In this document: positions 51,432 to 59,500 of the stretch, piece by piece
Position numbering within the stretch: position 1 is the first letter of the stretch
How the letters are laid out: each line of letters opens with the position of its first letter
Assembly (NCBI RefSeq): GCF_003999975.1
Contig: NZ_RJAC01000016.1
Coordinates: 153,758-217,757 of the forward strand
DNA length: 64,000 nt
From: Actinoplanes solisilvae
Lineage (GTDB): Bacteria > Actinomycetota > Actinomycetes > Mycobacteriales > Micromonosporaceae
Direction: 5' to 3'
The notes under the pieces: generated by a model
Database searches by the model: none
What the model saw: the letters and a program-made list of their open reading frames with translations, nothing else
What the model was told of the DNA's origin: nothing
Made by a program: the position numbers and the translations under genes

Positions 51432-52003
51432 CAAGCCTCCCTCATCAGCGCGGCCAGCGCCCCGGCCGCGATCGTCGCCACGTCTTCGCTGTCGTCCCGG
51501 GCGTGCCGCAGCATCAGCCCGCCACCGAGGGCGCCCCAGGCCGCGACCAGGTGGGGCACGGGCATCGCCGGCCGCAGCCCGAGCCGCTCACAACACTCGG
51601 CGAGCGCCGCCGTGAGCTCGCCGTCGAACCGGGCCTGCTCGTTCTTTCCCGCCCCGGCCGCCAGCGCCTCGGCGGACACGACAGCCCACCTGGTCACGTC
51701 CGGGTCGCTGATCGCCACGCTCGGGTTGAGCACCGCGAGTACGTCGTCCCGGCTGGTGGCCTCGCCGAGAGCGTGGCGCAGCGCGCCGAGCACGGCCTCG
51801 ATCTGTGTGCGCACCAGCGCGTCCCACAGCCCGTCCTTGCCGCCGAAGTGCTTGTAGACCGCGCCGCGCGTGTAGCCCGCCTCGGCCGCCACCTCTTCGA
51901 GGGTCGCCGCGAGAAACCCCCGCCGCAGGAACACGACACGGCCCGCCGCGAGCAGCCGCTCATGCGTCAGCTCCTGAGCCTGCACCCGAGTCAGCCGCTC
52001 CAC
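51431..52003 (-). CDS. TetR/AcrR family regulator
   Basis: A 190-residue one-component regulator. The N-terminal helix-turn-helix is clear (RLLAAGRVVFLRRGF, LEEVAAEAGYTRGAVYKHFG), followed by a helical ligand domain. GTG 52003 is preceded by GAAGGGAC. It heads the four-gene operon through the PCMT- and DUF6817-like genes. ACGCT-N16-AGCGT upstream (about 52019-52044) could be its operator, though the arms are short. Confidence 0.9.
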   Translation of the reverse strand: MERLTRVQAQELTHERLLAAGRVVFLRRGFLAATLEEVAAEAGYTRGAVYKHFGGKDGLWDALVRTQIEAVLGALRHALGEATSRDDVLAVLNPSVAISDPDVTRWAVVSAEALAAGAGKNEQARFDGELTAALAECCERLGLRPAMPVPHLVAAWGALGGGLMLRHARDDSEDVATIAAGALAALMREA

Positions 52004-52049
52004 GCCCGTCCCTTCAGAAACGCTCTGTATCTGGAAACGAAGCGTAACC

Positions 52050-52084
52050 CAAAAATGCCCGCCCCGGAGAACCGGGACGGGCAT
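52050..52084 (-). terminator. Intrinsic terminator of the pirin gene
   Basis: On the minus strand, 15 nt after the pirin stop, a 12-13-bp stem with one mismatch and a 4-nt loop (between 52055 and 52084) is followed by TTTTT. It separates pirin from the downstream TetR operon. Confidence 0.8.
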
Positions 52085-52098
52085 CAGGGCGTACGGAA

Positions 52099-53070
52099 TC
52101 AGTCGGTGTGCGGCAGGCGCTCAGCCGGGATGACGCCCAAGCGGCCCTTCTGGTAGTCCTCGAAGGCCTGCTTCAGCTCGGCCTGAGTGTTCATGACGAA
52201 CGGGCCGTAGTGGGCGACCGGCTCGCGGATCGGGCGGCCACCCATGATGAACAACTCCATCGCCGCGATGTTCGAGTCCTGCGACTCGTTCGCGGTGACC
52301 TGCAGGGCGTCACCCTTGCCGTGGGCGGCGAGCTGGCCGATCTGGATCGGGCGCTGCTCGGCGCCGACCGTGCCGCGGCCGGCCAGCACGTAGACCAGAG
52401 CGTTGTAGTCGGCCTGCCAGGGCAGGTCGAGCCGGGCGCCGGGCTGCAGAGTGACGTGGGCCAGGTTGATCGGGGTGTGCGTCGAGCCGGGACCGGCATG
52501 ACCCGCGATCTCGCCCGCGATGACCCGGATCAGGCTGCCGCCGTCGGGGGTGGTCAGCAGGGCCGCCTCACGGCCGCGGATGTCCTGGTACTTCGGGGTG
52601 ATCATCTTGGCCACGCGGGGCAGGTTGACCCAGAGCTGCAGGCCGTGGAAGAGGCCGCCGCTGGTCACCAGGTGCTCGGGCGGGGCCTCGATGTGCAGGA
52701 TGCCCTGGCCGGCCGTCATCCACTGGGTGTCACCGTTCGCGATCGAGCCGCCGCTGCCCAGCGAGTCCTGGTGGTCCATGATCCCGTCGATCATGTAGGT
52801 CACCGTCTCGAAGCCGCGGTGGGGGTGCCATGGGGTCCCCTTCGGTTCGCCTGGGGCGTAGTCGACCTCGCCCATCTGGTCGAGGTGGATGAACGGGTCG
52901 AGCTCGTTCATCGGCACACCGGCGAACGCGCGGCGGACCGGGAAGCCCTCGCCCTCGTAGCCGCTCGGCGCGGTCGTCAGGCGGCGGACCGGGCGGTAGC
53001 TGGTGGTGCCGGGGTCGAGCCGGGGAAGCCGGGGCAGGACCAGGACGTCGTCCACGGTAATGGCGGGCAT
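52099..53070 (-). CDS. Pirin family protein
   Basis: A 323-residue bicupin. The N-terminal cupin keeps the pirin metal site: WHPHRGFETVTYMIDG (two His), MDHQDSLGSGG (His) and GQGILHIEAP (Glu). Bacterial pirins act as quercetinases or as redox-linked regulators; the sequence does not decide between these. A MarR-type gene lies upstream in the same direction, and both genes carry the same 22-bp candidate operator, so MarR control is likely. Confidence 0.95.
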   Translation of the reverse strand: MPAITVDDVLVLPRLPRLDPGTTSYRPVRRLTTAPSGYEGEGFPVRRAFAGVPMNELDPFIHLDQMGEVDYAPGEPKGTPWHPHRGFETVTYMIDGIMDHQDSLGSGGSIANGDTQWMTAGQGILHIEAPPEHLVTSGGLFHGLQLWVNLPRVAKMITPKYQDIRGREAALLTTPDGGSLIRVIAGEIAGHAGPGSTHTPINLAHVTLQPGARLDLPWQADYNALVYVLAGRGTVGAEQRPIQIGQLAAHGKGDALQVTANESQDSNIAAMELFIMGGRPIREPVAHYGPFVMNTQAELKQAFEDYQKGRLGVIPAERLPHTD

Positions 53071-53120
53071 GTCATGCCTTCCTTCTTCTGCGCGAACAGC
53101 TTCAACGGTACGGAAATGCT

Positions 53121-53142
53121 AACTCTTTCAAATCTTAAATAA
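53121..53142. promoter_or_regulatory. Candidate MarR operator upstream of pirin
   Basis: A 22-bp AT-rich sequence beginning AACTCTTTCAAATC lies about 50 bp before the pirin start. It matches the site upstream of the MarR gene at 18 of 22 positions and contains a TTCAAAT/TTAAA imperfect inverted repeat. Confidence 0.6.
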
Positions 53143-53229
53143 TAGGGTGACGCCTCCCACGTCGGGGGCGCCGTCGTTCGGATAGCGGGGATCGGCGCAT
53201 ATCGGCGTCTTGAGACGCGGGCTTGCGGG

Positions 53230-53670
53230 TCAGGACTTGCGGACCTTGCCGAACACGCGGCCGATCGTGGCCAGCTCGTCGGGGTCGAGGCGGTCGATGA
53301 AGCTGTCGCGGACGGTGATGAGGTGCAGCGGGGCGGCGGATTCGAGCGCGGCCAGCCCCTCGTCGGTCAGCACGGCCTCCTGGCCGCGGCCGTCTTCCGG
53401 ACAGGGCTGCTTGCGCACCAGGCCGCGCTTGACCATCGAGCTGATCTGGTAGGTGATGCGGCTGGGCGAGAACACCAGCCGATTTGCCAATTCACCCATG
53501 CGCAGCCGATGCTCCGGAGCCTCGGACAACACCACCATGACGTGGTAATCATTCATGCTGAGGCCGGTCTGCGCGCGAAGCTCGTCCTCAAGATGGGTGT
53601 GCAAGGCCCAGGAGCTCTCGATGAAGGTGCGCCAGGCGCTCTGTTCGCGCTCGCTCAGCGGATCGGCCAT
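53230..53670 (-). CDS. MarR family regulator
   Basis: A 146-residue winged-helix regulator (LSMNDYHVMVVLSEAPEHRL, MGELANRLVFSPSRITYQIS, the wing KQPCPEDGRGQ). Its start is ATG 53670 with GAGGAA just upstream. The related 22-bp sequences before this gene and before pirin suggest it represses both, responding to a phenolic or oxidative signal as MarR proteins commonly do. Confidence 0.92.
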   Translation of the reverse strand: MADPLSEREQSAWRTFIESSWALHTHLEDELRAQTGLSMNDYHVMVVLSEAPEHRLRMGELANRLVFSPSRITYQISSMVKRGLVRKQPCPEDGRGQEAVLTDEGLAALESAAPLHLITVRDSFIDRLDPDELATIGRVFGKVRKS

Positions 53671-53681
53671 GGAGGAAACTT

Positions 53682-53703
53682 AACTCCTTCAGATTTGAAA
53701 TAA
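53682..53703. promoter_or_regulatory. Candidate MarR operator upstream of its own gene
   Basis: A 22-bp sequence beginning AACTCCTTCAGATTTGAA ends in AATAA. It contains the palindrome TTCA-GATT-TGAA and lies 12-33 bp before the MarR start. It is in the same orientation as the related site upstream of pirin. Confidence 0.62.
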
Positions 53704-53779
53704 CAAGTGTTATCGCTCACGATCGACGGTCAGGAGCCGGTTGTCAGTACGACGGTGCCGGCCGGCGACGACGACCGTC

Positions 53780-53867
53780 CTCGGTGCCTCGGTGCCTCGG
53801 TGCCTCGGTGCCTCGGTGCCTCGGTGCCTCGGTGCCTCGGTGCCTCGGTGCCTCGGTGCCTCGGTGC
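53780..53867. repeat. Octanucleotide tandem repeat (CTCGGTGC)x11
   Basis: Eleven perfect 8-bp units occupy the gap between the epimerase stop (27 bp away) and the MarR promoter region. The unit length is not a multiple of three. No recognised gene reads through it, although several frames are open across it. Confidence 0.95.
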
Positions 53868-53893
53868 TGCTCGCCGCCCTGATCGCGGCGGAA

Positions 53894-54751
53894 TCACGGA
53901 GCCGCGCGAGAGGCGATCGGGAAGATGTGTTCGGCGGTGAAGCCCAGCAGGTCGCGGGCGGGTCCAAGATCGATCGGCACGGTACGGCCGGGGAACGCGG
54001 GACGGGGCACGCCGGGATGGAACCTGTCGAGGAGCCACTCGGTGGGCCGCGGCGACAGCGTCTCGGGGGCGGCGACGTAGAGCACGTGGCTGCCCGGCGC
54101 GGCGGGTCGCAGTGCCGCGACCAGGGCCCGGGCCGCGTCGCGGACGTCCAGGTAGCTCCAGACGTCGGCGGCGCCTCGGCCGGGTTCGGCGGCCCACAGC
54201 TCGGCGATCGGGCCCAGCCGGTCGCCGGGCGCGCCCACGAAGGGCAGGCGCAGCGCGACCACGGTCGTACCGTACCGGCGGTTGACCATGTCGGCCGTGG
54301 CCTCGTCGGCGCGCTTCGAGAGAGCGTACGGGTCGGTGATCTGCAACGGCAGCGCCGCGTCGATCGGCAGGTAGGGCAGGCGCAGCGGGACGCGGGCGAA
54401 CGGCAGGCCACCGATCGCGTAGCTGCTGGCGATCGCGACATTGTGGATGCCGCGCCGGCCGGCCTGGTCGAGGACGACGAAGGTGGCCCGGGTGTTGCGG
54501 GCGAAGATCTCCTCGTCCGGATCGAGGCCGGGGCGGGGGATCGCGGCCAGGTGAATGACCGCGTCGGTGCCGTCCACGGCGTCCGCGACGAGGCGCGGGT
54601 CGCCGGCGTCGCCGATCAGGGTGCGGTCGGCTCGCACGTCGGCGGGTTCGAGGATGAGGGCGGTCGTGGTGATGCCGGTGGCGGCGAGGAGGTCGAGGAC
54701 GGCTGAGCCGATCAGGCCGGCGGCCCCGGTGACGAGGACGTGAGCAGGCAT
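53894..54751 (-). CDS. NAD-dependent epimerase/dehydratase (extended SDR)
   Basis: A 285-residue extended SDR: VTGAAGLIGSAVLDLLAATG at the N terminus, AVIHLAAIPRPG, IASSYAIGG and active-site DPYALSKRADE (YxxxK). It resembles sugar-nucleotide epimerases and uronate dehydrogenases; the substrate is not evident. ATG 54751 is chosen to match the Rossmann start; the longer open frame is antisense shadow. It is divergent from the gene at 54824 and followed by the octamer repeat. Confidence 0.88.
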   Translation of the reverse strand: MPAHVLVTGAAGLIGSAVLDLLAATGITTTALILEPADVRADRTLIGDAGDPRLVADAVDGTDAVIHLAAIPRPGLDPDEEIFARNTRATFVVLDQAGRRGIHNVAIASSYAIGGLPFARVPLRLPYLPIDAALPLQITDPYALSKRADEATADMVNRRYGTTVVALRLPFVGAPGDRLGPIAELWAAEPGRGAADVWSYLDVRDAARALVAALRPAAPGSHVLYVAAPETLSPRPTEWLLDRFHPGVPRPAFPGRTVPIDLGPARDLLGFTAEHIFPIASRAAP

Positions 54752-54823
54752 GAGCCGGAACTTACTCGCAAGTTCGCTTATCATCGGCCCCCTGGGTCTC
54801 GGCCGGGCCGGTGGGAGCAGCGC

Positions 54824-55216
54824 ATGGCGTACCGGGTGGAGTACAGGGGTGAGGACTTCGGCGTCGCCACCCTCGACATGGCGCTCGACCGCGCCCGCAA
54901 CGCGATACTGGGCGACATCGGCAGCCTGGACGGCTGGGCGGTCGAGCACGACGAATCCGTCAACGACTGGTTCGTGCAGGGTGTCCGCAATGGACGGAGA
55001 ATCGGCGCGACCGCGGTCGTCTCGGGTCCGCGGCCCGGTGTCGTCGAGGAGTGGGAACGCCGGGTCGTCTTCCTCGGCGACACCCCGGCCGAGGCCTTCG
55101 CGATGGCCGCCGAGTGGCTGCGCCGCCGGCCCGACATCACCGCGCTGGGGGACGTCGGCTGGCATCGCACCGCCGACGGCCACCAGCTCAGGGTCTATTT
55201 CCGGGGCCAGTTCTAG
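54824..55216 (+). CDS. Hypothetical protein, 130 aa
   Basis: A 130-residue soluble protein (AYRVEYRGEDFGVATLDMAL, DWFVQGVRNGRRIGAT, HQLRVYFRGQF) with an alternating beta/alpha pattern and no recognised motif. ATG 54824 is preferred over the open frame from 54740. It is convergent with the Clp-N gene, overlapping by four bases at the stops. Confidence 0.7.
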   Translation: MAYRVEYRGEDFGVATLDMALDRARNAILGDIGSLDGWAVEHDESVNDWFVQGVRNGRRIGATAVVSGPRPGVVEEWERRVVFLGDTPAEAFAMAAEWLRRRPDITALGDVGWHRTADGHQLRVYFRGQF

Positions 55217-55824
55217 GCTGCCGTACGGGTCACCGACTCCTCCATGTCGTCGCGCACCCGGTTCAGGTCGACGCCGCGGTCGGTGAGGATCAGCGCGGCC
55301 AGCCCCTGCCCCTCGCGCACCAGGCCCAGCATGATGTGTTCGGGCGCGATGAACTTCTGCTTGAGCCGGATCGCCTCGCGCAGCGACAGCTCGAGCACCT
55401 TCTTGTTGCGGTTGGTGAACGGAATGTGCCCGCTGCCGGCGACGAGCTTGCCGAAGAGCCCGCGCTTCTTCTGCGGCGGCCGCGGCAGGCGCAGCGCCCC
55501 GGCCCCGAAGTTCGCCTCGATCGCTTCGCGCACCGCGGCCAGGTCGATGCCGATCGCTTTGAGGGCTGCCGCGTCCTCGGCGTCGGCGTCGCTGAGGACG
55601 GGGCCGTCGTCGGTGCGGCCGCCGATGCGCCGCAGGACGTCGTCGCGCACGATGTCGTGGTCGACGTCGTAGGCCCGCAGCGAGCGGGCGACCGGGCCCT
55701 CGGGGTCGGCCAGCAGGGCGAGCAGGATGTGCTCGGTGCCGATGTGGTTGTGGTGCAGGTCCCTGGCCTCGGCCTGGGCCGTGGTGACGACGGTGCGCGC
55801 GTCGGCCGTGAATCGCTCGAACAT
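55213..55824 (-). CDS. Clp N-terminal-domain protein (ClpC-N repeat pair)
   Basis: A 203-residue protein with two Clp-N repeats: FTADARTVVTTAQAEARDL to HIGTEHILLALLADPEG, then TNRNKKVLELSLREAI to APEHIMLGLVREGQ. It lacks AAA+ domains, so it is probably an adaptor or a decoy for ClpC substrates. ATG 55824 lies one base from the stop of the HTH gene, and the two form an operon under palindromic operators. Such HTH/Clp-N pairs are an actinobacterial stress-response arrangement. Confidence 0.9.
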   Translation of the reverse strand: MFERFTADARTVVTTAQAEARDLHHNHIGTEHILLALLADPEGPVARSLRAYDVDHDIVRDDVLRRIGGRTDDGPVLSDADAEDAAALKAIGIDLAAVREAIEANFGAGALRLPRPPQKKRGLFGKLVAGSGHIPFTNRNKKVLELSLREAIRLKQKFIAPEHIMLGLVREGQGLAALILTDRGVDLNRVRDDMEESVTRTAA

Positions 55825-55825
55825 C

Positions 55826-56062
55826 TCAGTCCTCCCGTGGGTCCTGCGCGGGCATGAGGCGCGCATGCTTCTTGTGTACGCCCTGGCGAGTCACCTCGAG
55901 CGCGTCGGCGATCTCTTGCCAGGACCAGCCCTTGCGGCGCGCGTTGGCCACCTGCAGGTGTTCCAGGCCCTCGAGCAGGCGGCGCAGGGCCACGACGGCG
56001 CGCAGGCCGACCCGCGGATCAGCGCTGCCGGCCGCCGCGGCGAGATCGGTTGCTTCGGTCAT
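55826..56062 (-). CDS. Small HTH regulator of the Clp-N operon
   Basis: A 78-residue protein with an N-terminal helical region and a C-terminal helix-turn-helix (GWSWQEIADALEVTRQGVHKKHA). It probably dimerises and autoregulates: two perfect GTCAAC-N4-GTTGAC palindromes lie just upstream, the nearer only 4 bp from ATG 56062. No Shine-Dalgarno sequence is seen between operator and start, which suggests a leaderless transcript. Confidence 0.88.
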   Translation of the reverse strand: MTEATDLAAAAGSADPRVGLRAVVALRRLLEGLEHLQVANARRKGWSWQEIADALEVTRQGVHKKHARLMPAQDPRED

Positions 56063-56065
56063 GCT

Positions 56066-56081
56066 GTCAACTTACGTTGAC
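56066..56081. promoter_or_regulatory. Proximal operator GTCAAC-N4-GTTGAC
   Basis: A perfect 6+6 palindrome 4 bp from the HTH start codon. It overlaps the expected -10 region of a leaderless promoter. Confidence 0.75.
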
Positions 56082-56093
56082 GCTACGGGAATC

Positions 56094-56109
56094 GTCAACC
56101 CGAGTTGAC
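56094..56109. promoter_or_regulatory. Distal operator GTCAAC-N4-GTTGAC
   Basis: A second perfect copy, 28 bp centre to centre from the first. On the minus strand its inner arm supplies TTGACG, a good -35 hexamer, placing the -10 region in the proximal operator. Confidence 0.75.
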
Positions 56110-56118
56110 AGTGACGGC

Positions 56119-56148
56119 AAAAAAAGAAGACCGACCCGAAGGCCGGCC
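56119..56148 (-). terminator. UUCG-loop intrinsic terminator
   Basis: On the minus strand: GGCCGGCC, loop TTCG, GGTCGGTC (8-bp stem with two G-U pairs), then TTCTTTTTTT. It lies directly after the DUF3072 stop and separates that gene from the Clp-N operon. It is among the clearest factor-independent terminators in the window. Confidence 0.9.
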
Positions 56149-56154
56149 CTCTCG

Positions 56155-56349
56155 TCACCGGCCGCGGCCGGTCTTTTCCTGCAATTCGTCGATCTTGCGG
56201 GACGCGTCGGCCTTGGTCAGGTCGTCCGGCACGTCCTCGTGCGCCTCGGTAGCCAGGGTCTGAAGGTAGGACTCCTGGGCTCCGGTCGCCGGCTCGTCAC
56301 CGGTCGTCCAGTCCGACGGGTCCTTCTCGGCGTTCGTCCGGTCGGTCAT
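56155..56349 (-). CDS. DUF3072 family small protein
   Basis: A 64-residue hydrophilic protein typical of DUF3072: DPSDWTTGDEPATGAQESYL, QTLATEAHEDVPDDLTKADA and LQEKTGRG. It is acidic and has no membrane segment. The family is widespread in actinobacteria and other bacteria, with unknown function. A SAP-like KADASRKIDELQ helix pair suggests nucleic-acid or protein contact. It has its own terminator. The start is ATG 56349. Confidence 0.85.
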   Translation of the reverse strand: MTDRTNAEKDPSDWTTGDEPATGAQESYLQTLATEAHEDVPDDLTKADASRKIDELQEKTGRGR

Positions 56350-56390
56350 CGCTCACTCCTCCGGCGAGAGTTGTTCGAACGCCTGTTCCC

Positions 56391-57161
56391 TTACCCGCCG
56401 TAGGTCAACTCCATGCCGATGATGTCGTTGTAGGCCACGTTCAGCTCGACCTTGCGCTCCACCGGGGAGGTGACCGCGAACGGCGAGCCCTGCGGGTCGA
56501 CCATCTCGACGTAGCTGCCCAGGCCCATCTCGACCGGGCCGGCCACGACCCGGCCGCCGAGCCCGGCGCACCGGTCGATCGTCTCGGTCGTCTCGGCCAC
56601 CTGGAACGACGGCTGCCAGCGCACGTCGTAACGCCCGGCGATCAGGCCCGCCACCGAGTCGTGCGCCTCGCTGAGCCACTCGCGGCTGCCGAACTCGTCG
56701 GTCAGCGTCCAGCCGAAGACACCGCCGTAGAACGCCGTGGCGGCGGAGATGTCGCTGGTCAGCAGGTCGGACCACTCCATGGTGCCCGGCTCGCCGCGCA
56801 ACTGGGCACCGCCGAACCCGGCGGCCTGCCACAGGCCGAAGACCGCGCCGGACGAGTCGGACACGATCGCCGTGCGAGCGCCCTGTCGTTCCTCGACCCG
56901 GGTGATCTGCCGTCCGTAGGCCCGGGTGACCGCCTGGGTGGTCTCCTCGAGTTCGGGCGCGGCCAGGTAGGTCAGCCAGCCCTGGCTCTCACCGGGCTGG
57001 GCCCGGCGGATGCCGGCCACCGCTCGGCCGCCGAGCACGAATCGATCACCCTCGACCTGCCAACCGAAGAGACCGGCGTAGAAACCCGCCGCGTCGTCCG
57101 GGTGGGAAGTCGTCAGCTCAACCCAGCAGGGGGTCGATGGCGCAAAGCCTCTGATCCGCAT
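56391..57161 (-). CDS. Two-domain VOC (glyoxalase-fold) protein
   Basis: A 256-residue protein with two vicinal-oxygen-chelate modules, each starting with a WVELTT/WSDLLT strand and a DAAGFYAGLFGW / AATAFYGGVFGW motif. Metal-ligand positions (His/Glu) are only partly kept, as is common in the antibiotic-sequestering and housekeeping actinobacterial members. ATG 57161 with GGAGCGG upstream is preferred to TTG 57173. The substrate is unknown. Confidence 0.88.
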   Translation of the reverse strand: MRIRGFAPSTPCWVELTTSHPDDAAGFYAGLFGWQVEGDRFVLGGRAVAGIRRAQPGESQGWLTYLAAPELEETTQAVTRAYGRQITRVEERQGARTAIVSDSSGAVFGLWQAAGFGGAQLRGEPGTMEWSDLLTSDISAATAFYGGVFGWTLTDEFGSREWLSEAHDSVAGLIAGRYDVRWQPSFQVAETTETIDRCAGLGGRVVAGPVEMGLGSYVEMVDPQGSPFAVTSPVERKVELNVAYNDIIGMELTYGG

Positions 57162-57346
57162 AATCCGCTCCAACGTGGACGTCCCCGAATGGCGATGACT
57201 CTACAAGGATCTATACGCGCTGTCACTACCCTGGGGTTCAATGTCCGCTTTGGAGGGGCTTGTCGCTACCTTAAGTAACTGCCTGTAGGTCATCTGTCAC
57301 ACGAGCGTTAACGACCCTCGGCTGGGAGCGGTTCCAGCCATGGCTG

Positions 57347-59500
57347 TCAATCCCTGCGGTCGTTCGCGATCAGGATTTCGAACCAGACGGTGGTGCCCCG
57401 CACTGTCGGATCGGTGCCCCAGGAGTCGCTCAGCTCCTCGATGAGACCGAGCCCGCGGCCGCGGCTGCTCATCGTGTCGGCATGCGCCCTGATCACACTG
57501 CCGCGGGTGCCGGTGTCGGCCACCGAGACCAGCAGCCGCTCGGCGTTCAGATCGATGTGCACCTGTGCGGGCGTGCCCGCGTGCAGAAGGGCGTTGGTGG
57601 TCAGCTCGCTGGTGCACAGGATGGCCGCGCCGATCACCGGGTCGGGCACCGACCACTCCCGCAGACGGGCCGACATCCATTGCCGTACGCGGCTCGGGCC
57701 CGTCGGTTCGGCCGCGACCAGCATCGTCGCGGAACGGCTCATCGCCACCGCGCGCTCCACCGCCAGCACCGCGACGTCGTCGTCGGTCGTGCCCGCGACC
57801 GCGGAGGTCGCGAGCGAACACAGGTTGCGTGGATCGCCGCTGGTCGCCGACGCGGTCGCGGCCACCAGCGCGTCGAGCCCCTCGGTGAGGGCGTGGCCCC
57901 GGCGCTCGACGACACCGTCGCTGAACATCAGGATCGTGTCGCCCGGCTCGAGCCGCACCAGGCCGGTCTGCCAGCGTCCGCCCAGCCCCAGCGGAGCGCC
58001 CGGCGGCACCTTGACCAGCTCGGCCGTCGGCGGCCCGCCGCCCTGCCCGGCCCGGCGCAGCACCGGCGGCGGATGCCCGGCGCTGGCCAGCGTGATCGTC
58101 CCGTCGGCCGGGTCGAGCACCCCGTAGACGACGGTCACGAAGATCTCCTCGTTGCGCGACTCGGCGCCCAGCGACCCGACCAGCCGGTCGAGCCCGGCCA
58201 GCACGCTCGGCGGGGCCGGATCGGTCAGCGCCATCGCCCGCAGCGCCGCCCGCACCTGGCCCATCACCGCCGCCGCTCGTACGTCGTGGCCGGCCACGTC
58301 GCCCAGCACCATGGCCAGCCGACCGTCGAGCAGGCGAAACGCGTCGTAGAAGTCACCGCCGGCCGCGTTGCCGTCGACGCCCACGTCGTAGCGGGCGGCG
58401 ATGCGGAACGTCTCGAGCTCGGGCAGATGCTCGGGCAGCATGCTGCGCTGCAGCAACTGGGCCGTGCCGTGCTGGGCCTCGAACCGGCGGGCCCGCTCGG
58501 CCGCCTGCGCGACCAGCCGGCCGGCCGCGTCGAGCAAGGCCCGCTCGGCCGGCAGCCACGTGTGCGGAACGCGGTAGCCCATCGTGAGCGCGCCGGTCAG
58601 CGACGGCGTGCGCAGCGGCAGCGCGGCCAGCGCCCGGATGCGGCGCTCATGACGGTCAGAGGCCACGTGCCGCAAAGGCTCGCCGTCGGGCACGAACGAC
58701 GGGCGGCCGGTCTGCGCGGCGGCGACCAGGGGAGAGCGCTGGTCGTTGGGCAGCCGCTTCCACACCGGGGGCAGGCGCTCGTCGGCCTCGTCGAGCATCT
58801 CGCCGCGGATGCGACGGACGTAGCGGTAGGCGCCGCCGTCGTCGACCGCGAACGCGCAGTGGTCGACATCGAACGAGGTCATCGCGTAGCCCAGCACGAC
58901 CCGGGCCACGTCGTCGACGGTGAGCGCGCCGGCCAGCCGCGAGGTCAGCTCGCCCAGGCTCTGCAGGCGACGGGTCACCTGGGTCGTCTCGGCCGCGATG
59001 GTCAGCACGCCGGCGATCGCGCCGTCGACGTCACGCACCACGGAGTGGCCGCGAGTGAAGAACGCCTGCTCGGGGCGGCCGCTCGGGCCTCGTACGACGG
59101 TCAGTGGGGTCTCGGCCTCGAGGAAGGGCCGGCCGGTGCGGAAGACCTCGTCGACCACGCCACCGAGCCCGTGCGACTGCCACAGATCGCCGAAGACCTC
59201 GGCGGCGGGACGGCCCAGCGCGGCGGGGTGCAGGGCGCCGAGCAGGTCGGCGTACGCCTCGTTGTAGATCAACAGGAAGGCGGGGCCGTGACCGTAGGCC
59301 ATCGGCATCGGGGCCGAGAGAACCAGCTCGACGGTCGCGGCGACGGCCTGGTCCCACTGGTTGCGGGGGCCGAGGCCGGTGGCGCCCCAATCGCGGTCGC
59401 GCACCAGGTCGGAGCAGCTCGGGCGGCCCGGCGCGGCGGCCGCGGCCTGCGCAGGCAAGGCGGGCATTACTGAGGGGCTCACCCCACCCGTCCCGGCCAT
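57347..59500 (-). CDS. PAS-GAF-SpoIIE phosphatase with C-terminal anti-sigma-factor kinase domain
   Basis: A 717-residue RsbU/RsbW-type hybrid. The N-terminal PAS-like domain starts near WGATGLGPRNQW and GHGPAFLLIYNEAYADLLG. Then come a GAF domain (VLGYAMTSFDVDHCAFAVDD), a PP2C-like SpoIIE domain (GGDFYDAFRLLDGRLAMVLG, MFSDGVVERRG), and a HATPase of the anti-sigma type (SELTTNALLHAGTPAQVHID, ADTGTRGS). It would both dephosphorylate an anti-anti-sigma factor and phosphorylate or bind a partner. No sigma factor is adjacent. ATG 59500 is chosen over 59551. Confidence 0.92.
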   Translation of the reverse strand: MAGTGGVSPSVMPALPAQAAAAAPGRPSCSDLVRDRDWGATGLGPRNQWDQAVAATVELVLSAPMPMAYGHGPAFLLIYNEAYADLLGALHPAALGRPAAEVFGDLWQSHGLGGVVDEVFRTGRPFLEAETPLTVVRGPSGRPEQAFFTRGHSVVRDVDGAIAGVLTIAAETTQVTRRLQSLGELTSRLAGALTVDDVARVVLGYAMTSFDVDHCAFAVDDGGAYRYVRRIRGEMLDEADERLPPVWKRLPNDQRSPLVAAAQTGRPSFVPDGEPLRHVASDRHERRIRALAALPLRTPSLTGALTMGYRVPHTWLPAERALLDAAGRLVAQAAERARRFEAQHGTAQLLQRSMLPEHLPELETFRIAARYDVGVDGNAAGGDFYDAFRLLDGRLAMVLGDVAGHDVRAAAVMGQVRAALRAMALTDPAPPSVLAGLDRLVGSLGAESRNEEIFVTVVYGVLDPADGTITLASAGHPPPVLRRAGQGGGPPTAELVKVPPGAPLGLGGRWQTGLVRLEPGDTILMFSDGVVERRGHALTEGLDALVAATASATSGDPRNLCSLATSAVAGTTDDDVAVLAVERAVAMSRSATMLVAAEPTGPSRVRQWMSARLREWSVPDPVIGAAILCTSELTTNALLHAGTPAQVHIDLNAERLLVSVADTGTRGSVIRAHADTMSSRGRGLGLIEELSDSWGTDPTVRGTTVWFEILIANDRRD

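Noticed and set aside
53780..53867. CRISPR array
   Set aside because: Direct 8-bp units without spacers; no cas genes.
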